A DNA stretch of 64,000 nucleotides from Cantharellus purpuraceus. Its lineage: Eukaryota > Basidiomycota > Agaricomycetes > Cantharellales > Hydnaceae. The DNA lies in NCBI GenBank assembly GCA_025174535.1, contig JALBUN010000049.1, forward strand, positions 620,001 to 684,000. Direction: 5' to 3'. The notes under the pieces are model-generated. The model did not search any database. It was not told the origin of the DNA and worked only from the letters and a program-made list of their open reading frames with translations. Both the position numbers and the translations under genes were made by a program. Below, piece after piece: positions 1 to 13,759 of this stretch (position 1 is the stretch's first letter; the number at the start of each line of letters is the position of its first letter).

Positions 1-313
1 CATGTCAGACTATTGGGACAATCTTATCAGTAGCATCCATAATCTATCCGCGGGTCAGATAATATTGCAGTCTTCCATCACTCGATTCGCACTTCGCATA
101 TACTTCCCATTGTGCCTTGCATGGTTCTCTCTTCCTTTCTGAAAAGGTGTCGGCTTGGTTGGCTCACGTACGCATGACTTGGCGCTGCAACATGTGCAAT
201 CGGGAACACGTCGGAAAATTAGCATTTCATATTAGGCTACTTGACAGTCCATTGTCCAACCGGAACTAGTGCTGAAATCGAGATACAACAGAACGTCAAT
301 GATACATTAAAAC
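1..313. other. Intergenic stretch, no gene seen
   Basis: I see no coding frame of convincing composition, no tRNA-like fold and no repeat here. It lies downstream of the minus-strand gene that ends at 314. Confidence 0.4.
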
Positions 314-1211
314 CTATGGTCGTGATTTGTGTGGTCTGTGGCGACTGGGTACATCGGTGCCGACCAGTGTAGTCGTGGGTGATAGGGACGGCTCATGCCA
401 TGTCATTGGAAAGGCTACATCAAGTGGCAAGGATTGGTGGGACTGTGTCCTCAGCTGGTTATAACTTCCTTGAGGAGAGCGAGGTCGGGAGACATAAGGC
501 GAATGGCTTGATAAGGATTGGGAAGATATTACGGGTTCCGAGGGCGATGGCAAGGGGGAGCGTCGGAGTGCTATAGAGTGAATATGTGACGTAATAGTAT
601 CCGTAGTGTCTCTTCGGTAGTCTCTTATGTCCTGTTTGTGTTCACGACGGTTAATGGGAACCGTTGAGACCCGTGTGTCGGGGGGGGAGGGGAGGGGAGA
701 TAGTTGTGGCATGAAATGTCGAGGACTGTGCTGTCTCCCAAACGGTTGGGGCGATTCAGACAAAGAAGGCGAGCGACATCGCTTACGAACAGAGTTATTA
801 GTCGACTGGACCGAGGTCGGCGACAGTCTCTCCCGAGCGATGCGCAACTCAGAACGAATTGCACGTAGTTTCTCCTCATACTGCTGTTCCATGACTTTAT
901 GCTGATCTTGTAAGGCGGTAAGGTTGCGAGCGATCATCTCCAATTCCTCAGTCTGGCCAATTACTACGACAACGTAATATCATTTCAGTGTTTGCGTGCA
1001 TACAACAGACGCAGGGCTTAACCCTCGCCTGTATCACAGAAATGCTCACTGCACTGTTCCAGAGTGATGTTATGAGTCTTTAGCGAGTTCATTTCCCAGA
1101 GAATGGCCTCGCCCTCGCGTCGAAGAGCATCAATAGCAATCGACAGCCTTCTTGTCGTGAAGCTGTCTAGCGCACGATGTTCGTCGCTACCACGAGGGGT
1201 TACTGGAAAGA
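314..1211 (-). CDS. Hypothetical coiled-coil, Ser/Pro-rich protein (5' end unresolved)
   Basis: I do not recognise this protein. A last exon at 314-963 joins, across a 74-bp intron (964-1037, GTGATA...GTAG), to an exon at 1038 to about 1211. The join gives the continuous reading ...EHF-L-IGQTEELEMIARNL. The upstream exon reads as a charged helical segment (LDSFTTRRLSIAIDALRREG). Next comes a short coiled coil around QYEEKLRAIRSELRIARERL, and the last ~150 residues are low-complexity Ser/Pro/Arg with repeated SPSL and PLPSPP motifs, probably disordered. The stop TAG is at 314-316. The true start and any earlier exons, in the region above 1211, could not be placed. A coding gene is likely because the frame stays open across the intron with consistent composition; the function is unknown. 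Confidence 0.55.
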
Positions 1212-2703
1212 GCTATAACGAAAGACATATTAACATCAGTGCTAAGAGGGTTGAAGCAAGGGGACGAACGGCGAAGTCTCCAGACGCTGGTTGCATGAAA
1301 AGGCAGTGACGCTTGTTCAAGCGGAACACATTGTGGGGACCTTTGTGGCTGCAAAGAGATTCAAGTGACAGGGTCCACAGACATTACTACCAGCATGACC
1401 CGAAGAAGTACCGAATGAAGCGAGCAGATGCTTCTCCTGCTCGGGGTAATTGGGCATCAGAATCGATCGCCACTTCTTGCTGTCCATGATGATACTTCGT
1501 CGACCATGAACCCTTAGCTTGTCTCGCACGAAAAGAATCTGTAGTTGTTGTTTTTCCACTTGTGAAGTTCAGGATCTGAAACGAATGAAGGTGACCCTCC
1601 GGGGAATCGCCTTGGATCCCCCCAGAGACTTCATTCCAATCGGACTCAAGTGCGGTGTTGTTCTGAAATTGATGCCACCTCAGCTCAGGCTGAGCACCTG
1701 GACGGAATTCATCCGCATAAACTTTATTGAATACAACGGTACTGTTAAATGCCCTGCTGACCTAGACTCATCTACTCAGGAGCGATCATACTCCAAGACT
1801 GCATATGACCAGAAGCATCGCCTAACGGCCTAACCTAGCAATTTTCCGAAGCCACTGCATTCAATGATATGGAGTAGCATGCCCGCCAGCGTGGCGCTCT
1901 TCATGCAGCTTCTGACCACACGGGCGCATTTCAATGGCTTGTGATAGCCTGATTTGTTTCTTTGGCAGTACTCCACTGGCAAGACACTTGATGGATCTGA
2001 TCAAGATGGCCATGACAGATCCACAAGATTCGGATGATCTGGTCAAGTGGACTCGAATTGAGTACAGGCTCAGGATGAAGGCGCGTGACAGGACAGACTA
2101 TGAAGCTTCACATTACAAGCACTGATTTGAAATCCTGCACTGCCGAGCGTATCATAGACAGGGAAGCTTGCCTGGGTGTTGCGTTGTTGTAGGTCCGTGC
2201 GAGGAACGAGCTGGATCCGAAATGCTGCCAGATAACCTGCCAGTGTCGGCGAAATTGCTGCATGCCTGCCCCTGTTTAGTCGAATGCAGTTTGAAGGCTA
2301 GAATTCTCCCAGTTTTGAGTTTGCCCTGTTCCTTGGGGCTCAGGAAGCATCGATGGAATATGATTAGCTGCGCCTTCTTATCTAGAAAGTTACTCGTTGA
2401 CTACATCTCGGTGAATTGACTCTTGCCATCGCCAATCTCATCCCCACATGCACAGATGGTGGCACCTGCTCGACTTATACTAGTCTTTATCATGTCACAG
2501 TAGCTCAGAGAGTCAACAAAACAGTCTGCCATCTATCTATCACAAACAACTTAGGAGAGGCCAATGTGTAATTCTGCTCGAGTGCACATGGGCAAGCTAA
2601 TTCTTACGTATCGGTCCTCAAAAGAAGACTTGATAATTAGGTGTTCCTAAAATCGGAAGTACCCGATTGTTCACGTAATCAGGTCTCTCCTGCTGTGGGG
2701 TTC
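1212..2703. other. Unassigned region upstream of the TPR/Mlp1 gene
   Basis: Several short open frames exist on both strands, for example 1519-1833 plus and 1317-1559 minus. None shows a recognisable domain, and I could not join them by convincing splice sites. The left part may hold 5' exons of the minus-strand gene at 314-1211. The right part should contain the promoter of the gene starting at 2704. Diverged or broken genes cannot be excluded. Confidence 0.35.
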
Positions 2704-5700
2704 ATGAAGACTCGTCGTAAATCCTCGCGTAAAGCAGCTGGCGCCGTCGACAATGAGATTGACCAGGAAGCGGTATCTTCTCAGGTTGCAGACGAGTCTC
2801 AGCCCCCGTCCCCGTCCCAGCCCGTACCACCGTCCTCTCATAGCATCCACATATCCATTCCACAGGATATATCTCTTGAGTCTCTGTCCAACCTCATTCC
2901 CAACACATTCCTCGACGCTCCTACATCCGAAACCATTCTTCATGTTTACAGGCTCATCGTTGCTCAAGCTGCCGATCTGGCTGGTGCAACCTCAGAACTC
3001 GAGGAAGCACGTGCTCAGATCGTGCGCAAGGACGTTGAACTAGATCAGGCTTTACAGGATAAAGAAGGTGTCGTTTCAGAACTTGAAAAGTCCGTTGAGA
3101 TAGCTCGCGATGAGCTCAAGCTTGCTGTCCAGCAGCGCGACGAGCTTAACGTGTCACATGCTTCGCTACAGTCTCAAATATCGACCTTAAGTAGTTCTCA
3201 CTCGACTCGTTCCTCTGAGTTGGACACGTTGCAAAGACGAGTAGACGAGACCGAACGAGAGAAACGGGACTTGGTGGTTGTAGTAGACCGATTAAGGACG
3301 GATGGTGTTCAAGCAGAAGGTATGATGCCTTTCTCAATGGTCAAGGCGCTCCTAACAGCCGACGATAGAGGAGATTCGGACTCTCCGTGATAGTCTAAAG
3401 AAGGCTCGTGCTGAATTTTCTGACCTTCAGTCTGAGGCCAGGGAGGTTCGGTCCACCGAGACCACAAACAAAGTATGCTCCAACGTCTTTGTTCGCTGCA
3501 AATAGTTACTGAGTGCCACGTAGTTCAAGATCCAGTCCCTTGAACAGCAGCTGCAACTCACTAAACAAGAAAGTGATCGCAATTCAGCTGAGCTAGACGC
3601 GAAAATCGAGGAATTCGCCAAATACCGACGTGAAGCCCACGCTCAGCATGCGTCACTCCAGTCTGCGTTCGACTCCCTCAGCCACGAGCATGAGTCGTGT
3701 AAAGCCGAATTGGAGACTTTGAAGCACGTCCACGAGAACCAGAAACACCAGCTGACTACCGCGCTTGAGAAAGTCAACTCGCTTCAAGACCAACTGGCAG
3801 AGGAAGGAGCAGCTGGCAGGGCGCAAGCCGATACTCAGGCACGTTTGATCGAGCTGCTCGAGAAGAGGAATGCAGAGGCGAAGAAGAGGGTCCAAGACCT
3901 CGACAACGAGTGGGATCGTACGGTTCAGGAACACAATGAAAGGGAGGAGATGCTTAAGGAGCAGCTAAGGAGAGAGAAGGAACGTGGGGATAGATTGGAC
4001 GCGAACCTTACTCGGTTCATCGAGAACTCTGAAGGCGCAAGGTCAGTGGGTCCATCGAGCGGTTCACCTGAGCCGAGCTCTGGAGTCAGCATTGTCGCCA
4101 GCTTCATGAAGGGAACCAAGTTATCTGACATATTCGATGAGAATAGACGGGTCAAAGAAGAACTGCACAAAGTAAAAATGGAGAACGTGAGGCTCACGGA
4201 TACAACAACGCAATTGATTAGCAAAGTGCAGGAGATGGTGAGTTGGACAAATGTTCATCAAACTCTTTTTAATTCTGTCCCGGGCTTCAGGCTCCTCAAC
4301 TCAACGAGCAGCGCGTTGAGTATGAACGGCAGAAATCAGAAACTATCCAACTTTCCCAACAATTATCCATTGTTCTCTCTGAACGTGATGCTAACGTCCA
4401 GTACGCTCGTGACACCGAGCACAAGTTCGCGACTAGTCAGAAGGAGAACGAGATATTACAGAACCAGCTCAATGACCTCGGTCACCAGGTTCAAGCACTT
4501 CTCCGTGAATTATCTATACACCAGAATCCTGCCCTTGCCAACGTCGAGCAAGAAGATGGGCCACCGAGCAACTCAGAAGGTGTCGATGCTCTTATTTCCA
4601 ACCAGCTCGTTGTATTCAAGCACCTCCCCTCATTCCAAGAGCAGTATACCAAGCATCTCAAGATCATTCGCGATCTAGGCGGAAAGCTGGAGAAGGTTAC
4701 GAGGGAGAAATATGAGGAGCAGAATCGTCTTGAGTCTCAAGCTCTGGAGGAGGCGGGTGCTACCGTTGCTGCGCTCGAAGAGGAGCTGGAAAACCAGAAA
4801 AAGTCTCATGATATCCAGATCCGTGGCTTTGTGCAAGAGAGGGATATGTACAAGGCACGGCTAGCCAGTCAAAGCCAGAGCAGGTCCGTATATGGTGGTC
4901 TTAATGGTCACGTTGACGCGCCAGCCGGCGATGCGGAGTATGAGAATTTGCTTGCGGACTTGCAGCGTAACTTCGACGTTTATAGGAACGAGATTGGAAT
5001 TGATATGACCAGGCTCCGAGAAGACCTACAGGGTTCACAAAGGGACACTGCGCAACTGCAAGCTTCTCTTGCGAAGGCTAATGCCAAAGTCGAATACCAC
5101 AATGGTACGGCAACTGACATGTAGATTTCACCCTATTCTCAGCCACTCATCTTTATGCTACCCTCAGAACGACATGCCATGCTTAATGAATCCTTCGCTC
5201 GTCAGCGGGAAGAAGTGGCAAATCTTCGGCGACGGAACGAAGACTTGCTAAGCCATGTACATCGTGCTGAAACGGCCTCTCACCATGTTTCCGAGCAACT
5301 TTCCACTGCCACTTCTATAATTGAGCGGCTGCGCCACGAAACGGCCACCCTGAAGGCCGAGAAAGAGCTTTGGAAGGTGTGATTCGTTTTTCTTTCACAA
5401 GAGTATTGATCAAGTTTACCTTTAGGGAGTTGAACGTCGACTCACGGATGAAAATCAGTTCCTATCCAAAGAGAAGTCACAACTAAGTGATGTGATGAGC
5501 AACATCAATAAAATGCATCACGAATTGGAACAGTCGGTTCAAAATGACAGACGACGACTGGAAAGTCAGGTTCAGCTGTTGGAATCACAAACGTACATCG
5601 CACTATTCTTCATGGACCCGTACTAATCAATACATTTCCTCTAGTCAAGATTTGAAGGCACAGCTTGGGAAAGAGCGGGAATTGGTTCGCCACGTGACTC

Positions 5701-8700
5701 TGCAGAAGGATCTTGACACTAAGGAACTACACGCGCGCATTGATCGAACAGTAATGCCTTGACTTAGTATGGCCAAATTCTGTCTGATCCGATTATTTTT
5801 TTCTAGACTCAAGAGCTGTCTAACACTCGCGAGTCCCTCGTGGCTGCCGAGACCAGTCAGAGTCATTTGCAACAGCGTGCTGACGATCTGTCAAGACAGC
5901 TCGAAGCGAGTCTCGAAAAACTTTCCGTGTATGAGCGTCGACCCATTACACATGGCGCTGTATCCTCCCTTGAAGGTCGGAGTCGAGAAGAACTCCTAGA
6001 AGCTGAGGTCGCTGAACTGAAGTTTGTATCCAACTTTGATCATCAAACTGCTTGTCCTGATGGTTAGTGACTAGGGGTTCCATTAAGATGACAGAGGTGG
6101 ATTTGGCTGCCGCTAGATCACACGTAGAGCAATTTAAGGATATCAGCCAAGCCAGTGAAGCAGCATTCGAGAAAATCAATGAGGCCTACGAGGGGTACAA
6201 AAAAAACGCTGAGGCACAACTCTCTCAAAAGGAGGTGTGTGTTGACATGGACAAAAGATGTGGTCTTGTTCTGATTTTCCATAGTCGGAGCTCCAGTCTC
6301 TCCAAGACCGTCTTCGGACTGTCGAGACGGAGTTGGCAAACGCGATGCAGAAGAATAATGACATACAGCTGCAACTCGAGAGCGAGCGAAAAGCATTTGC
6401 TACCGACAAGAAGACTCTGGAAGAAACTATTGTTGATATGTCCAGCTCGGCTGCCAACACACAGGCGGATGAAGCTGAACGGGCGAGTCTTGTCAGACTT
6501 CAAGAGGAGCGCATTGCAGTAAGTGACCGTAGACGAGTAGGTTTGGGATTGTTTCTATATTGACCTGTGCATATCAGGCTGCAGAAGAGAGGTATCAACG
6601 AGAATTAGTTTCTCATGCAGATTCTATCAAGGCAGTTGACAATTTGAAGCAACAGTTGTCCAACCTCCAAAGCGTTGTACGTGAGAAGCAGACGGCGGCT
6701 GATACGGCTCAGTCGATGCTGGCTACGGCCGAGGCTAGCTGGAAATCGCAGAGAGAAGCACTGGACAAAGAGATAGCGGATCTTAATACTAGGTAGGCTC
6801 GCCTTTCCAACGAGGATGAGTCGTAGTTTATGTATCATCTCAGGTGTCGCGATCTTCAGAAGCAAAACAGCATCCTTCATCAGCACTTGGAGTCTGTCAA
6901 CTCTCAGGCGTCACGTATCCGACAAGCTGCGGAACAATTCAGCGGAGAACAGGGCAACGCGGTTCAAGAAGATGATACATCGTCCGACCTTCGTCCCGTC
7001 GTCGCCTGGCTGCGTAGTGAGAAAGAGATTGTCGATCTGCAATTAGAGCTCAACAAGCAAGAGAATGTGCGACTGAAAGCTCAAGTAGATCATCTCTCGC
7101 GCAGCCTGGAAGGAACGCGAGCAACCCTAACAGAAGTGCGTGGACATAAAACAATGTGGACTTTTCGTGACTAATGTATTGATGACTAGGAGCGTGAGCA
7201 CGCAGCGGGGACCGTTGCATCAGCCGCGCAACATGCTGAACTACTTGAGCGCATCAATCAGCTCAATATTCTCCGCGAAAGTAACGCTACTCTTCGATCT
7301 GAATGCGATGCTCATCGCAAACAATCCGAGGCTTTGGATGAGAAGCTTCATCAGCTTACTGCTGAAGTTGAGCCTATAAAGGAAGAAGCACATACCATAC
7401 GGGCCGAACTTGAATCTCGTGGCCAGCAGATTGAGCGGTTGGAGAGGGAAAATCAGCAATGGAAAGATCGCAGCCAGCAGATCTTGAGCAAGGTTTGCAC
7501 AATAATGCCCTTGTTCATGCATGACACAACGCTCATGCCTACAATAGTATGATCGCGTAGATCCTGCAGAGATGCAACAGCTCAAGGAAAAACTTAAGCA
7601 ATTCGATATTGAGAAGGCCGAATGGACACAGACCAAGTCGTCGATGGAAGCAGCAGTTGCGCAGGTCAACATTTTACGATTCCTGCATTCTCACGTCATT
7701 GCTGATGTCGTCCTAGAGTGACCGTTACAAAGAGAATTTGGCAAATTTCAAGAAGCAATATTCTGATCTAGTGAACCGCAGCAGAACAACTCTAAATAGC
7801 AAAGCAACTGAAATCAAAGAGCTAACCGCTGAGAGGGATTCTCTTAAAGTTCAACTGGAGTCTAGAGCTCCTCCTGTGGAGCAGTCCAGCGCGCTGTCGA
7901 CTCGAATCGACTCCCTGGTGGCGGAGAAGGCTCAGCTAGAGACGTCCTTTGCGGAAGAAAAGGCCCACTTGGAGACTATCATAGAGGACGAGCGAGCGAA
8001 GGCAGCAGCTTCGGCCGCGACCATAGTAAGGACCACTGATCCCAGTGGTAAACACTTTATTTATAACTCTCCCTCACTGTTCGGCAGGCCAGTTTGTCGC
8101 AGCGGACGAACGATGCCACAGCATCAAGCTCACCAGAGGGGAACCATGAAGCCACTATTCAAGCGGCAGTCAATGCAGCCAAGTCCATGTGGGAAGAAGA
8201 GAAAGCCCAACTAACGAAGGCGCGGGATGAGGCTGCCGAACGTGAGAGGGTCAGTTGCGTATGCCTTGTTTTCTTCGGCTCGCCTGAACATATGTAACTA
8301 GGTCGCTACAACGCAGAGCCAGAAGTTGGCAGAGGACAAAGCTCATTTGGAAGCTTCCAATGTAAGTGTGTAGCCCACCCTGTGATTGCCATATACTGTT
8401 CACAGTTATACTGATTTGTTTTGACAGACAAAATTTAAGCAGCGGCTGTCTGATCAATTAAAGAAGCAACGGGAACAACAGGCAACACCTACTCCTGATG
8501 TGGATCAGCTTGTTGCTGCGCGCATAGCTGAAGTCTCCACGCGGCAAGCTCGTGAACGCGAATCTGCGATACAGGCGGCGGTTTCTGATGCCACAGAAAA
8601 GCTTCGCGCGGAATTACAATCATCTGGAGAAAAAGATCAAACCAATGATTCTCAGGGTGACCTTGCAGCTCTCATGACTCGTCATCAGGAGGAGTTAACA

Positions 8701-9480
8701 GCCCTGGAGACACGCCTGACTGAGAAGCATGTTACAGAAGTGAAAGCAGCTGTAGAGTCTGCCTTGGCATCGGTATCCAAGCAGGAAGGCAGCGCCGATA
8801 TCCAATGTGACATAGAGGCTGCTGTCAGGGAGCGCTTGGCGGCTGTACAAAAGGAGCACGAGCAGAAGATGGTGGATGCTATCAAAGTGGCCACGGAGAG
8901 CGGACGGAAGGAGATTAGTACGAAGCTCATGATCAAGGATGGGCAGCTCATGAAAGCAGTAACTGCCAAAAAGGACCTCGAAGAAAAAATCAAAGACCTG
9001 GAGGCAAAGTTGGCAAGTTTGCAACCATCCGCCACAGGTGCTCCGACAATTTCTACGCCGGTGACTCCGACGGCTGCCAAGACCGCGACTAGTGCCAATT
9101 TACCACGGAAACCATCTGTCTCGAACACGTCGGCTTCCACTCCCGGGGGGGTTCAAACTCAGGCTGGTCGAGGAGCCGCAACGCGTGGTCGAGGAGGTCG
9201 AGGAGTTGCCATTCGCGGCGGTGCAGCGGCAGCAGCTGCTCAGGCGGCTGGTCGTGGAGGAGGTGTTCTTGCTCAAGTCAATAGTGCCGCGGCTGCTTCG
9301 CCATCAGGAACCTCCATCCTTGGTGCTGCCGCGAATGCAGCAGCCACTCCATCCGGGGTCACCAAACGACCACGGGACGAGTCAGAAATTTCCGCAGACT
9401 CGTCGCTAGCAAAGCGACTACGAGGCGCTCCAGTCACCATTCAGCGAAATCGACATCTCCCCCCTTCTTCTGAGACTTAA
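2704..9480 (+). CDS. Nuclear basket nucleoporin, TPR/Mlp1-like, multi-exon
   Basis: A very large coiled-coil protein, about 1,900-2,000 residues once some 15-20 short introns are removed. The family lines the nuclear basket of the nuclear pore and works in mRNA export and quality control. Start ATG 2704 (MKTRRKSSRKAAG) is basic and NLS-like. The N-terminus is Ser/Pro-rich, and nearly everything after about residue 90 is heptad coiled coil. A TPR-typical stretch around KLSDIFDENRRVKEELHKVK lies at 4114-4174. The C-terminus (about 9,020-9,480) is low-complexity: Thr/Ala/Pro, an RG-rich piece (RGAATRGRGGRG), poly-Ala, then KRPRDESEIS and AKRLRGAP, which look like nuclear localisation signals. 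Clear borders: exon 1 2704-3319, exon 2 3369-3472, exon 3 3524-4237, exon 4 from 4291. The stop TAA is at 9478-9480. Other long coiled-coil proteins are possible, but the coiled coil plus RG/NLS tail architecture fits TPR/Mlp1 best. Confidence 0.85.
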
Positions 9481-9781
9481 ATCAGGTTTGGGTTGAATAG
9501 CTATTTCCTTGCTCAGTTTTAAGATCTTTTGCTTTTGTTTTCTCAATTGTATCATCAGCAATATCATGTGTAGATTTGACCGGTCCAGACCGTTTGACTA
9601 CGTGGTACATGCGTTGCAGTGCGTGAAGAAGCGTAAAAGCTATGTAAGGTCATCAAAACGCGTAAACATGAGTAACATCGTGGGGGAATGTGTAAGAAAT
9701 ACGTATGCGTAAGGGCTTCGTGAAAGCATACAGAGGATGACAACAATGAGGAAGCAAGTGAACCAAGGAAAAAATATATAT

Positions 9782-12700
9782 CTACGCAGCTCCGGAAAGC
9801 CTGCGAGAGGCAGAGCCGCCACCGGTGATGGCTTTGAAGGCCCTGCGCATGAGTTTGATGGTGTTACTCCCATCCTCCTTGCGGGTGCCGACTGCTTTCT
9901 GAGTTGATTTAAGCGCGCCTAGTTCATCCACAGACACGGATTTTCGAGGAGTTTCTAGTGGTGGAAGCATGCCCCTACGCGCCGAGAGAAAAATCTTTGG
10001 ATTGCGTTTGAATGCTGAGGCAGGGGCGGTTTCGATAATGTTCGAAGTGACAATGTTGGATTGGTAACCCTTTCCGATACGCTTTACACATGACGACGCC
10101 ATAAGGAGTTGATCGTATGTATCAACGGTCGGATTAGGCCCGGGAGATGGAGATAACCGGTCAGAGTCAGGAGCGTTCAAAAGAGTACACGACCGTTCAG
10201 TTGGAGTATACGATTCTTCTACAGTTGAGGGTTTAAGGTCTTCCTCCGACGGCTTCGGCGCAAAAAAAGCATTGGGATCCAGAACGGCGGAAAGCCTCGT
10301 TGGACTTCGCATCGGTGCATCTACTAGAACTTGGTAACTATCCCACTACACCGACCTCATGCAGCGCTTGCTTACCTCTCCGGTCTATCTCGAACTGCAA
10401 CGTTGTGATGGGGGTAATAGGACGTGACAAATTGAATGCGCTCTGCGCCTTGGGGTTTCGCTCGTCCTTATTTTCGGGTGAGGATTTGCCATCTTGTGAT
10501 TGCTCAAAGCTTTCACGAACAAGTGGTTCAGGTGAGCGTGAGAGGAGCGTCACTCGCCGCGGGCGAGAAGCAAGGGAGTCATCGGTGCTAGTACTTGTCA
10601 CAGCGCCATTGTCATCGCGGAAAATCTCGTCCGCTTTGAGGGCACGCCGTGCGCCATACGGAACACGTGGCGGGAGAGGTGGGAGCGGCGTCATGCTGCC
10701 CGCAGCGAAATTCGCCCGCGCGTCTTCGACGACCTTCTCCACGTTGCGGATCCAGATAGTCATGCGATCAAGCCTGTTGTCCGCAGCAACTTGCTCATTT
10801 CGAATAGCATGACGCACGACTGGCAAAGAACTCTTGGCTATACGGGAAGTCAGTTCTCAGAAAGCTAAAATAGAGGCAACCGGTACCATTTCGCACAGCA
10901 GCATCATTCTCCCAAGACTCCTTAGTATCCTCTGAAGACCTCTCATTGTCCCGATTCCGACTGCACTCAGGCGCGACAGACGACAATCCACCAGTGGACT
11001 GCTTCGCCAGCAAGTTGCTGTAGCTACCGAGAGCTGAGGACTTGTAGAGGCGTACACCTTTATCTGCAACATTCTCAACTAAGGCATAGAATTAACATGC
11101 ACAACTGAGACAACACACCCAAGGACTGCTTAATACTCTGTTTCAATGCGCCAATGCCAGTCGACTCTTTTGTAGAGCGGGGAAAAGTATCATTAGGAAA
11201 CAGACGTGGTGACTCAGCTATTGGGAACAACCCTTCAGTCATATGCTAGGAAAAGATAAGAGGAAAGACACACTTTCCAGGACCGGGGTCAATGGTGTCT
11301 TCCCACCCAAACCGTCGTTTTCCAATTCAGGTGCCACTGCATCCGACTGTCGTACCACGTTAACTTTCGCCTTGGTCAGGTCAACGAGTACACGGCTCTT
11401 TCTTCGCCTCTCTTCCTTCTCCTCCTTCTCAGCGGATACATCTTCATATAAAATGTTGTCGGGAATATCTTTCTTCTTGCCCTTGTGGGCAGCAGCAAAA
11501 ATGGCAGGAACGGGTTTGCGCACGGGAACACGTCGCCCAGAGGCTGTACGTGAGCCTGGAATGCTGTTCTCCTTAGATGCAAGTGAACTGGAAGTAAGAA
11601 CAGAACCACGATTGCTGGTGGCCGTTAAATGCGACACGTCCGCGTGAGCACTTGTTGAGGTAGTCATAGACATGTTTGCAGGTTGTCGGGTTGCAAGTGG
11701 TCCAGAGGTAGACGGGTGTGCCTTGGGTGATGTTGCTGTACCTGCATTGAAGCTCGGTGCTCTCCGGGCACCATCTAGAACATTCAAATATATCAGTTTT
11801 AATCTTGTACATGCGATCAGAAAGAAAAAACGTACGCTTGAATGGTTGAACAAGTGCGGGAAGTCTACTCTGTGAAGGCACATCCTTGGCACTTTGTGTT
11901 CTCTTGTGGCCGTAGGCACTCTCCCTACAACCATCCCCAGCCCCGTTCTCCCTCCTTGATGCTGAGCTCGCATTTGTGCCCGACCGCGTGTTCTCCTTTC
12001 CTGGAGCAGACTTTGCGTTCGCATTTGCGCGATTCCTAGCAGCGGCTGCGACAGTCTTGAGTAGACTCGGAGGTGGCGAGAAGCCAGTTCCCGGTCCACT
12101 ATGATCTGCCCACGGAGGAGCGACTTCAACCAAACGGGATGTCTCGGTCTCTGAGGAATGCGAGTGGATTGTGATGGAAGAGCGGGACTGGTGTGTACCT
12201 GGAACCATAAGACGAGTTAGGTATGATGACATCCATAATGCCATGAGACATGATGGAGGAACATGCACAAAGTAAAACATAAAGGTGCAAAGCTTGTGGA
12301 AGGAAAGACATACGTGGCGTTTCTGGTTTGGCAGGATTGAAGTACGGGTCATTCAACGCAACAGGTGCAGTGATTCTCAGATCAGCGTTGGGAAGGATCA
12401 TTTTGCGTAGCAGTTTTTCAAGACCTTGGAAAATAGTTAATGAAGGCGAGACACGATATGCGATAGCAAGGGCTCGCTTGCCATTATGGCATAATGCCAC
12501 AATTCACGAAGCAAAGTTCCCCAAAGAACCTAGTAGAAGCTCACCTCTACTCATAGACCATTTACCCACCCATTTTCCTTTGACTGTGCGCGCCCAATAC
12601 TTCTCGAGATCCTAACGAAACATGTTGATGTCAAAGGAATACACAAGTAGAATAGGCTTACAGCCTTGGTGCTAAATGTCTCTGTGGTTCCATCAGGCTC

Positions 12701-13759
12701 GGCATGCTCGAATGGCGTCCGGCCACGAAGAATCTCGAAAAGGGTAACGCCAAGGCTCCAAACGTCGCTCTTACGTGTGTCATGAGGGAGGCCACGGGCA
12801 CGTTCCGGGGAGAGATACTATTGAACAGAGTTGAATATAGTTAAGTATTGTGAAAGTTCAAATCGTACCTCTGGGGTACCATAGGCAAGGTTGGAGAGGA
12901 ATGCCTTTGAGGAGCGGGGGTCGTACTTTTCAGCAAAGCCAAAGTCAACGAGTACGGGGACGGGTGGATCTGATGCTGTGAGGAGGATGTTGGCAGGTCT
13001 GGGTACATGTGGTCTGGTCAAGAGGGGAGCGGTTGGACAGCGAAGACAACTTACTTGATATCATTGTGCACAACTCCACGAGTGTGGAGGAACGCAACTG
13101 CGGATATGAGACTAAGGAACCAGGGCTTGGCGCGCAGTTCTGGTACTTCAACGGGTACGAGCGTAGGTAAGTATGCCCTAGGCGATAATATTAGAGCGAA
13201 CATGATGGGAGTATTCAACAAGCCTCGCACATGGTGATGAGGGCATAGCTGGGTGTGATAATGAAGTTGTGAAAAGGGATAATTGATGGATGAGGGTCAT
13301 TCTTGAATGAGCGGACGATCTGTGGCGAGAGGTGAGTATAGCCGAGTGGCGGAGGGCATCAATAACGACCCGACCTTCATCTCATTCCATCTGATACGCA
13401 AGGGTTATGAGCGCGTCTGACGCGTTTCAAAACAAAGGAGGACTTACAATGACCGCACCCGAGCAGCAGTGGTGGGGGTCTTACTTCGATGTACAAGTTT
13501 GACCGCCACCTTCCCAATGACATGAACGTCGGCGAAGGAGTCGTCAATGGGTCGACCGTCATCGTCTTTGGGGCGACATAGCCACACGCTGCCCCAGTTC
13601 CCGAAACCAATCTACATGGAGGAGTGAGACGGGTGTTCGACGACGCGGTAAAAGTCGCGAAAAGCGGACCTCTTCGACGAACTGATAACGTTCGCTCAGT
13701 GCCTGGTCTGAGAGAGAGAATATGTCGCTCGCCTCGTTGGGCGGAGGGATGAGGGACAT
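9782..13759 (-). CDS. Protein kinase with HND catalytic loop and long disordered C-terminal tail
   Basis: Ser/Thr-type protein kinase, split by many introns. ATG at 13757-13759 (MSLIPPPNEASDIFSLS). Motifs in order: glycine loop GFGNWGSV (about 13,600), VAVK lysine (about 13,500), catalytic loop VVHNDIKPANILL split by an intron (about 13,070 and 13,000), DFG as VDFGFAEK (about 12,950), activation end AYGTPE-YLSPERARG (about 12,880 and 12,800), and subdomain IX SDVWSLGVTLFEILRG (about 12,750). The kinase domain ends near LEKLLRKMILPNADLR (about 12,400). The remaining ~2.6 kb encodes a Ser/Thr/Pro-rich tail, including PPLPPRVPYGARR and IWIRNVEKVVEDARANF, ending LSGAA at 9782. HRD is replaced by HND, so the usual Arg is missing while the catalytic Asp is kept. 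The subfamily is not identified. Treating the tail as the same gene is inference from matching strand, frame-compatible introns and absence of a better start. Confidence 0.8.

Noticed and set aside
8685..9140. Minus-strand frames over the end of the TPR/Mlp1 gene
   Set aside because: Shadow frames of the coiled-coil coding strand; no domain, opposite to a well-supported gene.
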